A stretch of 10,142 nucleotides of DNA from Bacteroidales bacterium Bact_23 (GTDB lineage: Bacteria; Bacteroidota; Bacteroidia; Bacteroidales; Lentimicrobiaceae), in contig LUZO01000186.1 of the NCBI GenBank assembly GCA_001603685.1, positions 1 through 10,142 on the forward strand, given 5' to 3'. Numbering within the stretch: position 1 is the stretch's first letter; each line of letters opens with the position of its first letter. The notes beneath the pieces are model-generated. The model was given only the letters and a program-made list of their open reading frames with translations, was not told where the DNA came from and did not search any database. Of the stretch, positions 1 to 7,472 are shown one piece after another. The translations under genes and the position numbers were made by a program.

Positions 1-24
1 GAATAATCCATTTTGCCGGAAGAA

Positions 25-47
25 AAAGCCATCTGTTTTTCAGCTTT
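25..47 (-). terminator. Possible weak terminator of the DPP-IV-like peptidase gene
   Basis: Ten bases beyond the stop codon of the minus-strand peptidase gene, the transcript could form a short imperfect hairpin. CTTT/CAG at 41-47 pairs with CTG/AAAG at 25-35 around a T-rich loop, with a bulge of about 4 nt. In the transcript sense the hairpin is followed by a run of T. The stem is short and bulged, so this is only a candidate. Confidence 0.25.
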
Positions 48-56
48 ATCTTCGTA

Positions 57-2318
57 TTACTTTATTTTATATTCCTTCGGGTGACCGGCTCCCATCAGGT
101 GTTTTACAAAGAAATCCCAGCGTTTTCTGATGAAGTATTTGTTCCAGTAGCAGGTGCTGTGATCTTCGTTTGGCAGAACTATCATTTCAAAATCCTTGTT
201 GGACTTTGTCAGTTCTCCTGCAAGTTTGTATGTTGCCGAAGGATTAACATTGTTGTCCATATCGCCTGTTACGATCAGCAGGTCGCCTTTCAGCAGATGC
301 GCATTGGTGATGTTCGACTGGTTATGGTACTGAGTATCGGCGGGGAAACCCTGATACAGTTCCGGCCACCAGATTTTTTCCATGCGGTGGTCGTGGTCGG
401 CGGCCGAGGATACGCCAACCTTATAGAAATCAGGGAAAAGCAGCAGTGCGCGGGTGGCATCATAGCCGCCGGCGGAATGTCCGTAAATGCCCACTCTGGT
501 GATATCCATATAGGGATGGGTTTCCGCCAGCTTTTTGATGACATAGACATGGTCGGTAAGCCCGTAGCCAAGCCGTGTATACGACACATCGTGGAATTTC
601 TTTGAGCGGTAGGCTGTTCCGCGCCCGTCGATATTGACGACGACAAAACCCAGCTCAGCCAGTGAAAGGTCCATGTTCAGCACGCTGCGCGAGAAGGTCT
701 TCGGCGCCCTGATGGTGTGCGGCCCCGTGTAGGTGCCGTCAATTACCGGGTACTTCTTCGATGGATCGAAGTTTGCCGGCTTGATGATCAGGCCGTAAAG
801 CATGGTTTCACCGTCATCGGCAAGCACACTGAACGGTTCGGCGGGCTTCCAGCCCATTTTCAGCAGGTCGTCAATGTCCGCTTTTTCGGCTTCCATTACC
901 TGTTTTCCGTCATTCATGCGGCATACAACGGCGCTGTTCGGTTCGGCATGCGAGGAGAAGTTGTCCACAAAGAATTTTTTGTCGGGCGATATCCTGATGT
1001 CGTGTGTGGCTTCCTGCGGAGTGAGCAGTTTCATGTTTCCGCCTTTAAGGCTGATGGAGTAGAGGTATTTCTGATACGGATCCCGTTCCGGGTCAGCACC
1101 GCCGGCCATAAACCAGAGGGTGCCGCTCTTTTTATCGATATGCTCAATGCCGTAAACATAGAAATTTCCGGAAGTGATCTGGTTTTTCAATTTGCCGGTC
1201 GAAAGGGAATATCTGTACAGATGGCTCCATCCGTCCTGCTCCGACCGCCAGATGAATTCATCGGTGTCGTACAGCACTTCCAGGCTTTCGGTGTATATGT
1301 CGACAAAGGTTTTCGGATAGTTTTCGGTAAGGATGTGGCGGGCATTGCCTGTCCGGTAATCAATTTCGAACAGTTCCCGGGTTTTGTAGCCCCGGTGATA
1401 TTTGACAAAATAGGCGTTCGGATTGCCTTCGAAGGTGTAGAAACCGGTTCCGAGAAAAGCGGGATTGGGCGGCAGATTTATCTTCTTTCCCTGCTTTCCG
1501 TCAACATCAAACACATAAAACTCAACCATCGGGACAATGGAATCGCCGGCAAGCCCGCGTTCGTACGAAACAATTTCAGACTGATAGCCTTCCACATCCA
1601 CTTTATATAACAGCAGCCGGCGGGCATTGCGCCGGTCGAACCTCGGAACGATCAGATGTTTCGAATCGCGGCTCCAGTAAACCTCAATGGAGTAGTCGTT
1701 CTGTTCACCCTTGCTGTCGTTTTTTGTGGCGTACCAATCCAGATTGTAGCCATAGCCGTTTTCAGGCGTACCGTCACCGGTAAGGCGGTGTTCCGTACCG
1801 TTTTCCTTTTCTTTCAGAAAAATATTGCCGCCGTCAATCTTTGCAATCCACTTCTTATCGGGCGAGAGCGACTCCTTTTTATCCAACTCCGGATCTGCCT
1901 TTTTTTCGGTCAGGATATTCTCTTTTGTGTTAAAAATCCATTGTTTCCCTTTGGCACCGAACGAAATCAGGTTCCTGCCCGCAATCTCCGGGTTGGTCAG
2001 CGGCAGCCTGAAAGGGTTGAGGGTGTCGTTCAGTTTTTCGTTCAGCAGGGCTGCAAGCTTTTGATGGTCGAATGCCGGTGTTTTTAACTTTTGAGCGGGA
2101 TTTATCATAAAATATTCCCTGCCATTGCGGGTTGTAACGCTATAGATGAAGGCGTTGCCATCTTTCTCCCACGATGGCTCCACCCAACTGTTGTAGAGGT
2201 GCTTTTCGAGGTTGCGTTGCAGGAAACTCTCGGCGCGCGCATAATCTGCGGTGGTTACCTGAGCCGGCACAAAAAAGGGAAGAATTGCAATTAAGATTAT
2301 CGCAGCTATCTTTCGCAT
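57..2318 (-). CDS. Exported DPP-IV-like S9 family serine peptidase
   Basis: Predicted secreted or periplasmic serine peptidase of the prolyl oligopeptidase clan (S9), 753 aa. Residues 1-20 (MRKIAAIILIAILPFFVPAQ) are a typical signal peptide. A DPP-IV-type beta-propeller follows (about 25-510), with blade-like SPDKKW (152-157) and WSRDS (215-219) segments. The C-terminal alpha/beta hydrolase domain carries the triad: Ser615 in GHSAGG, Asp688 in GDMDNNV and His720 in NEDHS. The Ser-Asp-His spacings (73 and 32) are close to those of human DPP4 (78 and 32). After the conserved DW (194-195), where DPP-IV enzymes have a pair of Glu that binds the substrate N-terminus, this protein reads YATKND, so true dipeptidyl-peptidase specificity is doubtful. 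The frame stays open up to 2393. I chose the ATG at 2318 because it begins the signal peptide and lies about 60 nt downstream of a promoter-like TATATTTG; the longer start would lie upstream of that box. It is a single-gene unit, divergent from the nucleotidase gene. Confidence 0.92.
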   Translation of the reverse strand: MRKIAAIILIAILPFFVPAQVTTADYARAESFLQRNLEKHLYNSWVEPSWEKDGNAFIYSVTTRNGREYFMINPAQKLKTPAFDHQKLAALLNEKLNDTLNPFRLPLTNPEIAGRNLISFGAKGKQWIFNTKENILTEKKADPELDKKESLSPDKKWIAKIDGGNIFLKEKENGTEHRLTGDGTPENGYGYNLDWYATKNDSKGEQNDYSIEVYWSRDSKHLIVPRFDRRNARRLLLYKVDVEGYQSEIVSYERGLAGDSIVPMVEFYVFDVDGKQGKKINLPPNPAFLGTGFYTFEGNPNAYFVKYHRGYKTRELFEIDYRTGNARHILTENYPKTFVDIYTESLEVLYDTDEFIWRSEQDGWSHLYRYSLSTGKLKNQITSGNFYVYGIEHIDKKSGTLWFMAGGADPERDPYQKYLYSISLKGGNMKLLTPQEATHDIRISPDKKFFVDNFSSHAEPNSAVVCRMNDGKQVMEAEKADIDDLLKMGWKPAEPFSVLADDGETMLYGLIIKPANFDPSKKYPVIDGTYTGPHTIRAPKTFSRSVLNMDLSLAELGFVVVNIDGRGTAYRSKKFHDVSYTRLGYGLTDHVYVIKKLAETHPYMDITRVGIYGHSAGGYDATRALLLFPDFYKVGVSSAADHDHRMEKIWWPELYQGFPADTQYHNQSNITNAHLLKGDLLIVTGDMDNNVNPSATYKLAGELTKSNKDFEMIVLPNEDHSTCYWNKYFIRKRWDFFVKHLMGAGHPKEYKIK

Positions 2319-2377
2319 AATGGTATAGGTTAGGTTAACAGATTTCTGATTTTTTCCGGTTGGTGGCAAACAGCCTT

Positions 2378-2385
2378 CAAATATA
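2378..2385 (-). promoter_or_regulatory. Candidate -7 box for the DPP-IV-like peptidase gene
   Basis: On the minus strand this reads TATATTTG, a full match to the Bacteroidota -7 consensus TAnnTTTG. It would give a leader of roughly 50 nt before the ATG at 2318. No good TTTG -33 element sits at the expected spacing, so the assignment rests on the -7 box and its position. Confidence 0.5.
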
Positions 2386-2516
2386 AGGAGCAAATGGTTA
2401 ATGCGGAAGAAAAACCGGTGTAAAAAGATAACGGAATCCCTGATTTACCTGATAATTTTCCGGAACTTTCCTGAAAAAAGAGTGTTGATTATTCAGGCAT
2501 TAAAATTGCCAGTGGT

Positions 2517-2524
2517 TATCTTTG
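2517..2524 (+). promoter_or_regulatory. Candidate -7 box for the nucleotidase gene
   Basis: TATCTTTG is a full match to the Bacteroidota -7 consensus TAnnTTTG. Transcription would start near 2530. That leaves a leader of about 18 nt before the ATG at 2548, and almost none before the in-frame ATG at 2533. The upstream -33 element is weak. The box argues strongly against the much longer reading frame that opens at 2401. Confidence 0.5.
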
Positions 2525-2547
2525 CAATACAAATGAAATATCGGGTG

Positions 2548-4311
2548 ATGAAAAAATCCTTCCTTTTTGGTTTTACATTTCTTTTTGTCGTACTACATTT
2601 TGCTTATTCACAGTCGCTTAAGCTTAAGATCATAGAAACTTCCGATGTTCATGGCGCCATATACCCTTATAATCTGATTACGGAGCGTCCGCTGAACGCT
2701 TCGCTGGCGCGGGTAATGAGCTATGTGCGCGAACAGCGCTCGGATGCGGGGCAGGAGGTTATTCTGCTCGATAACGGCGATATTCTTCAGGGTACGCCGG
2801 TGGTTTATTATTACAATTTCGAGAAGACCGATTCAACCCATCTGTACGCTGAAGTGATGAATTACATGGGTTACGATGCCGGATCAGTCGGGAACCACGA
2901 TATTGAAACGGGGCATGATGTCTATGACAGATTCGGGGAATCGCTCCATTTTCCGTGGCTGGCGGCCAATGCCACCCATGCCGGAAGCGGAGATCCCTAT
3001 TTCAGGCCTTACCACATCATTAAAAGGGGAGGGGCTACCATAGCGGTGCTTGGGCTTATCACTCCCGCCATCCCGAAATGGCTGCCCAAAAGGCTCTATG
3101 CCGGGATTGCATTTGAGGATATGATTGAATCCGCATCAAAATGGGTGAAAATCATTAAGGAGAGGGAGAACCCCGATCTGCTTATCGGGCTTTTCCATGC
3201 CGGCGTTGATTTTACCTATGGCGGTGAAAACGAGAACACCCCTGAAAATGAGAATGCCTCGCAACTGGTGGCTGAGCGGGTACCCGGTTTTGATGTGGTG
3301 TTCGTCGGGCACGATCATCACGGCTGGAATTTTACCGTCCGCGACAGTAATGGCAGTGAGGTGCTGGTTCTGGGAACTACAGCCGGCGCCAGAAATGTCG
3401 CCGTTGCCGATATTCTGCTTCAGCGCGGAAAGTCTGGGAAATTTGAGACGGAATCCATTAAAGGCGAACTGGTTGATATGAGGAATTATCCGCCCGATTC
3501 CGCATTTATGGAAAAATTTGCCGGAAACCTGGAAGAGGTAAAAAGATATGTTAACCGTCCCATTGCGGAATTCACCGAGACCATTTCGTCACGCGATGCC
3601 ATTTTCGGGCCATCGAAGTTTGTCGATCTGGTGCACACCATTCAGCTGAGCCTTACCGGAGCGGATATTTCCTTCTCGGCTCCGCTCTCTTCAAATGCAA
3701 AAATTGAAAAGGGCACCGTTTATGTGAAGGATATGTTTGATCTGTACAGCTATGAGAATCAGTTATATACCATGACACTTTCGGGCAGGGAGATCAGGGA
3801 TTATCTGGAATATTCCTATGCAAACTGGTTCAATCAGATGCGTGACGAAACCGACCATTTGCTTAAATTCAGTTACGACGATGAGGGGAGCATAAAGTAT
3901 TCGGAGCGTTCGCGCCAGCCCGAACTTGAGGAGCGGTACTACAATTATGAGTCGGCGGCCGGCATTGATTACACCGTGGATGTTACCAAACCTGCCGGTC
4001 AACGAGTGGCCATTTCCGGCTTTTCGAACGGAAAACCCTTCGATCTCCAGGCCACCTACCGGGCCGCCGTAAATTCGTACCGCGGCAACGGCGGTGGCGG
4101 CCATCTGACAAACGGCGCCGGAATTCCGCAGGAGGAGTTGACTGGCCGGGTGATCAACGCTACGGACAAGGATTTGCGGTACTATATGGTAAAATGGTTC
4201 GAAAAAGACGGAACCGTTACGCCGGTATCGCTCAACAACTGGAAGGTAATTCCGGAAAACTACTGGCAGGCCGGCATGAAACGCGATTACGATCTGCTGT
4301 TCAGCCGGTAG
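2548..4311 (+). CDS. Exported 5'-nucleotidase / 2',3'-cyclic phosphodiesterase-type metallophosphatase
   Basis: Predicted exported metal-dependent phosphoesterase of the 5'-nucleotidase/UDP-sugar hydrolase/CpdB family, 587 aa, close to the usual family length. Residues 1-22 form a signal peptide (MKKSFLFGFTFLFVVLHFAYSQ) with no lipobox cysteine. The N-terminal calcineurin-like domain has the di-metal ligand motifs in order: Asp33-x-His35 in ETSDVHG, Asp78 in DNGD, Asn116-His117 in GNHD, His217 in LFHAG, and GHDHH at 254-258. The C-terminal substrate-binding domain (about 355-560) includes the Gly-rich NSYRGNGGGGH segment near residue 510, which resembles CpdB-type enzymes. Family members release phosphate and nucleosides from extracytoplasmic nucleotides; whether this one prefers 5', 3' or 2',3'-cyclic substrates cannot be read from sequence. 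The frame is open from 2401, but the ATG at 2548 begins the signal peptide and follows a promoter box. An ATG at 2533 (five residues longer) is the alternative start. Confidence 0.92.
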   Translation: MKKSFLFGFTFLFVVLHFAYSQSLKLKIIETSDVHGAIYPYNLITERPLNASLARVMSYVREQRSDAGQEVILLDNGDILQGTPVVYYYNFEKTDSTHLYAEVMNYMGYDAGSVGNHDIETGHDVYDRFGESLHFPWLAANATHAGSGDPYFRPYHIIKRGGATIAVLGLITPAIPKWLPKRLYAGIAFEDMIESASKWVKIIKERENPDLLIGLFHAGVDFTYGGENENTPENENASQLVAERVPGFDVVFVGHDHHGWNFTVRDSNGSEVLVLGTTAGARNVAVADILLQRGKSGKFETESIKGELVDMRNYPPDSAFMEKFAGNLEEVKRYVNRPIAEFTETISSRDAIFGPSKFVDLVHTIQLSLTGADISFSAPLSSNAKIEKGTVYVKDMFDLYSYENQLYTMTLSGREIRDYLEYSYANWFNQMRDETDHLLKFSYDDEGSIKYSERSRQPELEERYYNYESAAGIDYTVDVTKPAGQRVAISGFSNGKPFDLQATYRAAVNSYRGNGGGGHLTNGAGIPQEELTGRVINATDKDLRYYMVKWFEKDGTVTPVSLNNWKVIPENYWQAGMKRDYDLLFSR

Positions 4312-4334
4312 CCGCATGAATATCTGAAATATTG

Positions 4335-4380
4335 CCGGTAGCGGCATCCGGCAGCGTTTTGCTTTGCCGCTCCGGTTTTT
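4335..4380 (+). terminator. Intrinsic terminator after the nucleotidase gene
   Basis: CCGGTAGCGGCA (4335-4346) pairs with TGCCGCTCCGG (4365-4375), with one bulged base. The loop contains a small AGC/GCT inner stem, and the hairpin is followed directly by TTTTT (4376-4380). It begins 23 bp after the stop codon. The right arm also overlaps a possible -33 element of the next gene. Confidence 0.75.
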
Positions 4381-4392
4381 ATTGTAACTTTC
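4363..4392 (+). promoter_or_regulatory. Candidate promoter for the second S9 peptidase gene
   Basis: TTTG at 4363-4366 is separated by 18 bp from TAACTTTC at 4385-4392, which matches seven of eight positions of TAnnTTTG. It would give a leader of roughly 30-35 nt to the ATG at 4432. The -33 element lies inside the preceding terminator stem. It is a near-consensus match only. Confidence 0.4.
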
Positions 4393-4431
4393 GGACTTGA
4401 AATTTTAAAATCTCATCAAAATTCAATTTTC

Positions 4432-6942
4432 ATGAAAAAAATATTCAGTGCAATGCTTCTGCTGGCTCTGTCGTCGGGGCTGGTATCGGCACAGGAGCGG
4501 GTAATCTGCGACTCCTGGAAAATTTCGCCTGTCAGCGAGTTGGTTCTTCCGGCGTTTTCGGAAACTCCTTCGGTTGATGGCAAGGAGTTCGATTTCGCCT
4601 CGCTGCTCGAATCGTCGCGTTTGCCCCAAACCGGGATTGAGCAGTGGGAGGTGCTGAAAACCGGCGCCGATACCATAGTCCCGGGCATAAAAAGCAAAAA
4701 CAGCCTGGTGCAGTTTGCAGGCTTTCTGAAAAGCGACCGCTGGACCAAAGCCACCATGACCATTGCTTCAAATGCCATTTACGAGCTTTATCTGGATGGG
4801 AAAAAAGTGAAAACGCAGGGAAAACCGTCGGAAATGCCTGTGAAGGTTGATTTGACGGTTGACAACGGCAACCATCAGGTGTTGCTGAAACTGCTTGCCA
4901 TGAGCGATACCCTTCGGCTGGCGGCCGACATCGCCCCCGCCAAAGAGAGCGAAGGCGTACTCTCGTGGGGGCTGAGCGGACTACGGACCGTCACCATAAA
5001 CGATATCCTTGAGGGTGAATCGGTGTCGGGCGCCGGACTGTCACCTTCGGGCAGATACCTGCTGATCCAGGTATCGGAAGTCCTGCCCGAAAGCGGCAAA
5101 ACCCAAAGCCACCTGCGGATTTACGATACGGAGCTAAAGAAAAACATCATCTCGCTGCGCAATTCCGGCCTTTACGCTTCATGGCTGCCGTCAACCGACC
5201 GCTTTTCGTATCAGGTAAAGAAGGATGAAACTACCGAAGTCTATATTTATGATGTGCAAAGCGGAAACGAGACCCTGGTGGTTTCCGGCCTGGAATCGCC
5301 GGGCAGAATCGTCTGGTCGCCGGATGAAAGCTATTTTATTTTCACAAAATCCGACGAGGCGGCAAAGACCGGCGAGCTGAAGCGTGTGTTTACCAACGAA
5401 GACCGCATTCCGGGAACCCGCAACCGCAGCCATCTTTTTGCCTATGATCTGAAAACGGGACTTGTACGCCGGTTGACGGCCGGCAGCCAGTCTGCATCGC
5501 TGCAGGATATCAGCCCCGACGGTGCCAAAATTCTGTTTTCGGTTTCAAAAACCGATTATTCTGAAATTCCATTCTCCAAACAGGATTTGTATGAGATGGA
5601 TATCCGCACCCAGCGCCTCGATACGCTCTGGAAGGGTAAACCGTATGGAGGCTACTGCCAGTATTCTCCCGATGGAACGCAGTTGTTGGTGTCGGGCAGC
5701 CCGGAGACATTCGGTAACCTTGGGGTGAAGGTGAGCGAGGGAAGAACGCCAAATGTGAGCGACCGTCAGCTTTACCTTTTCAACCTGAAGGACAGAAAAG
5801 CCGAAGCGCTGACCCGCGATTTCGATCCTGCCATCAACCGCGCTGTCTGGGCAAAGGATGGAATGATCTATATGACCGTGGTGGAACGCGACTATGTGAA
5901 TCTGTATAAACTCGACCCGAAGAAGCGGAGTTTTACCCGGATTGATGTTCCGGTGGAGGTGGTTGAATCGCTGGATATTGCTGCTAATAAGCCACTGGCG
6001 GTTTATACGGGAAGCAGCATCAGCACGCCTCAGAAATTCTATGCCCTTGATCTCAAAACCGGAAAGTCAACCCTGCTGATGTATCCGAAAGAGAAGCAGT
6101 TTAAGGAGGTGGAGTTTGGAAAAACTGAAGAGTGGAACTTTGTAAATAGCAGCGGTACAACTATTTATGGTAGGATTTATTATCCGTTGGAATATGATGC
6201 ATCGAAGAAATATCCGGTTATTGTAAACTTTTACGGCGGTACAACCCCTACCGACCGCGCTTTTGGCGGGCGCTATCCGAAGAATATCTGGGCGGCTGAC
6301 GGCTATATCGTGTATGTGCTGCAGCCCAGCGGAGCTACCGGCTTTGGCCAGGATTTCTCAGCCCTGCATGTAAATGGCTGGGGCCGCGATGCCATTGACG
6401 ACATCATCGAAGGAACGGAGAAGTTCCTGAAGGCGCACCCTTCGGCCGATGCTGAAAATGTGGGCTGCATAGGTGCTTCATACGGCGGTTATACCACCAT
6501 GCTGCTTCAGACACGAACCGGCCTTTTCAAAACGGCCATTGCCCATGCCGGCATCAGTGATATTACAAGCTACTGGGGCGAGGGGTACTGGGGTTACTCG
6601 TACAGCGCCGGCGCAACCCGCGGCAGCTACCCGTGGAACCGCCGCGATATTTATGTGGACAGAAGCCCGCTGTTCAATGCCGATAAATTCAGGAACTCCA
6701 TTCTGCTGCTGCACGGGACCGACGACACAAATGTGCCGGTTGGCGAAAGCCTGCAGTTCTATGCCGCTCTGAAAATCCTGGGTAAGGATGTGGAGATGGT
6801 GCTGGTGAATGGCGTTGACCATCAGGTGTTTGACTATAAAAAGCGGATTGAATGGCACCACACCATTATGGCCTGGTTCAATAAAAAACTGAAAAACCAG
6901 CCTGAACGGTGGAATGATATGTATCCGGATAAAAATCTTTAA
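4432..6942 (+). CDS. Exported S9 family peptidase with extra N-terminal beta-rich module
   Basis: Predicted exported prolyl-oligopeptidase-type serine peptidase, 836 aa. Residues 1-20 are a signal peptide (MKKIFSAMLLLALSSGLVSA). An N-terminal module of about 140 residues follows; its part at about 90-165 looks like a small jelly-roll/galactose-binding-like domain, with IYELYLDGKKV ending at residue 126. A WD40-like beta-propeller (about 186-560) shows repeated SPDG-type blade motifs at 204, 296, 361 and 412. The alpha/beta hydrolase domain (about 565-830) has Ser683 in GASYGGY, Asp765 in HGTDDTNVP and His797 in GVDHQVF as the catalytic triad. Such enzymes cut peptides at the N- or C-terminal side and usually act on oligopeptides; the exact specificity is unknown. 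The start is well placed at the signal peptide and follows an A/T-rich leader. The gene has its own candidate promoter and a terminator, so it is probably monocistronic. It is distinct from the peptidase at the left end: the regions differ in domain layout and active-site context. Confidence 0.93.
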   Translation: MKKIFSAMLLLALSSGLVSAQERVICDSWKISPVSELVLPAFSETPSVDGKEFDFASLLESSRLPQTGIEQWEVLKTGADTIVPGIKSKNSLVQFAGFLKSDRWTKATMTIASNAIYELYLDGKKVKTQGKPSEMPVKVDLTVDNGNHQVLLKLLAMSDTLRLAADIAPAKESEGVLSWGLSGLRTVTINDILEGESVSGAGLSPSGRYLLIQVSEVLPESGKTQSHLRIYDTELKKNIISLRNSGLYASWLPSTDRFSYQVKKDETTEVYIYDVQSGNETLVVSGLESPGRIVWSPDESYFIFTKSDEAAKTGELKRVFTNEDRIPGTRNRSHLFAYDLKTGLVRRLTAGSQSASLQDISPDGAKILFSVSKTDYSEIPFSKQDLYEMDIRTQRLDTLWKGKPYGGYCQYSPDGTQLLVSGSPETFGNLGVKVSEGRTPNVSDRQLYLFNLKDRKAEALTRDFDPAINRAVWAKDGMIYMTVVERDYVNLYKLDPKKRSFTRIDVPVEVVESLDIAANKPLAVYTGSSISTPQKFYALDLKTGKSTLLMYPKEKQFKEVEFGKTEEWNFVNSSGTTIYGRIYYPLEYDASKKYPVIVNFYGGTTPTDRAFGGRYPKNIWAADGYIVYVLQPSGATGFGQDFSALHVNGWGRDAIDDIIEGTEKFLKAHPSADAENVGCIGASYGGYTTMLLQTRTGLFKTAIAHAGISDITSYWGEGYWGYSYSAGATRGSYPWNRRDIYVDRSPLFNADKFRNSILLLHGTDDTNVPVGESLQFYAALKILGKDVEMVLVNGVDHQVFDYKKRIEWHHTIMAWFNKKLKNQPERWNDMYPDKNL

Positions 6943-7003
6943 GGGCAGATAACTCCCTGATTGCTGAACTGACCGGCATTTTGCCGTTTGCCCTTTTATT
7001 TTG
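6941..7003 (+). terminator. Intrinsic terminator after the second S9 peptidase gene
   Basis: An outer stem AAGGGCA (6941-6947, overlapping the stop codon) pairs with TGCCCTT (6989-6995). An inner hairpin CGGC/GCCG (6974-6977 with 6983-6986) has a five-base ATTTT loop. A T-rich tail, TTTTATTTTG, follows. The inner hairpin plus tail could act alone. Confidence 0.6.
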
Positions 7004-7042
7004 AGGGTTTACCCTGCCAATTTCGCTGTTTACCGGATATGG

Positions 7043-7075
7043 TTTGCGGATGATGGGCTGGGATTCATATTTTTG
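7043..7075 (+). promoter_or_regulatory. Promoter for the DUF2752/TM2 gene pair
   Basis: TTTG (7043-7046), a 21-bp spacer and TATTTTTG (7068-7075) match the Bacteroidota -33/-7 consensus at every fixed position. This is the best promoter in the window. Transcription would start around 7081-7083, immediately before the DUF2752 start codon. Confidence 0.65.
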
Positions 7076-7087
7076 TGATATAAATGG

Positions 7088-7393
7088 ATGGCAGAAATGA
7101 CAATCAGGCGCTGTTTTCTCTATTTATGGGCAAAGTGTGAGGCATTTATCTGGCTTGCCGGGCTCTTGCTTATGGCGTTGATGTCGCAGACGGATACGCA
7201 TATGAGTTTTTGTCCGTTGCGTTTGTCGGGGCTGGGCTTTTGTCCGGGTTGCGGGCTGGGACATTCCATTGCCTGGCTTGCAAGAGGCGAAATCGTGCAG
7301 TCGTTTCATGCCCACCCGCTTGGCATTTTTGCGGTTGTGGTGCTGGCCTGGAGAATTGTATCCGTACTCCGGAAGCCTGTCGCACATTCATAG
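7088..7393 (+). CDS. DUF2752 family small membrane protein
   Basis: A 101-aa predicted inner-membrane protein of the DUF2752 family. The family signature is clear: FCPLRLSGLGFCPGCG at residues 41-56, with Cys42, Cys52 and Cys55, followed by LARGE (64-68) and HPLG (76-79). One hydrophobic segment lies before the Cys motif (about 18-33) and another after it (about 77-93). The spaced cysteines suggest metal binding or redox activity, but no function has been established for the family to my knowledge. In this copy His59 stands where many family members have Arg after the CPGCG motif. The start at 7088 leaves only a very short leader from the predicted transcription start; the ATG at 7097 (residue 4) is a reasonable alternative. 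The next gene, TM2, begins 79 bp downstream on the same strand and is probably co-transcribed. Confidence 0.82.
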   Translation: MAEMTIRRCFLYLWAKCEAFIWLAGLLLMALMSQTDTHMSFCPLRLSGLGFCPGCGLGHSIAWLARGEIVQSFHAHPLGIFAVVVLAWRIVSVLRKPVAHS

Positions 7394-7472
7394 TGAAAAC
7401 GGTTTGGAAGCCTTGATCCTGAATCACAATCAATAACCATCATAACCTTATTAACCCTAAAACATAAAACCA

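Noticed and set aside
717..1610. A 297-codon open frame on + inside the DPP-IV-like peptidase gene
   Set aside because: It lies wholly antisense to a gene with clear domains and an intact catalytic triad, its product matches no family I recognise, and long antisense frames are common in genes with this base composition.
2319..2393. N-terminal extension of the DPP-IV-like peptidase to 2393
   Set aside because: The extra 25 residues precede an obvious signal peptide and their start codon lies upstream of the TATATTTG box.
2401..2547. N-terminal extension of the nucleotidase from the ATG at 2401
   Set aside because: The extension would place about 49 residues before a typical signal peptide and lies upstream of the TATCTTTG promoter box.
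3763..4347. A 194-codon open frame on the minus strand overlapping the end of the nucleotidase gene
   Set aside because: It is antisense to the conserved C-terminal domain and runs through the terminator hairpin, with no recognisable domain or promoter.
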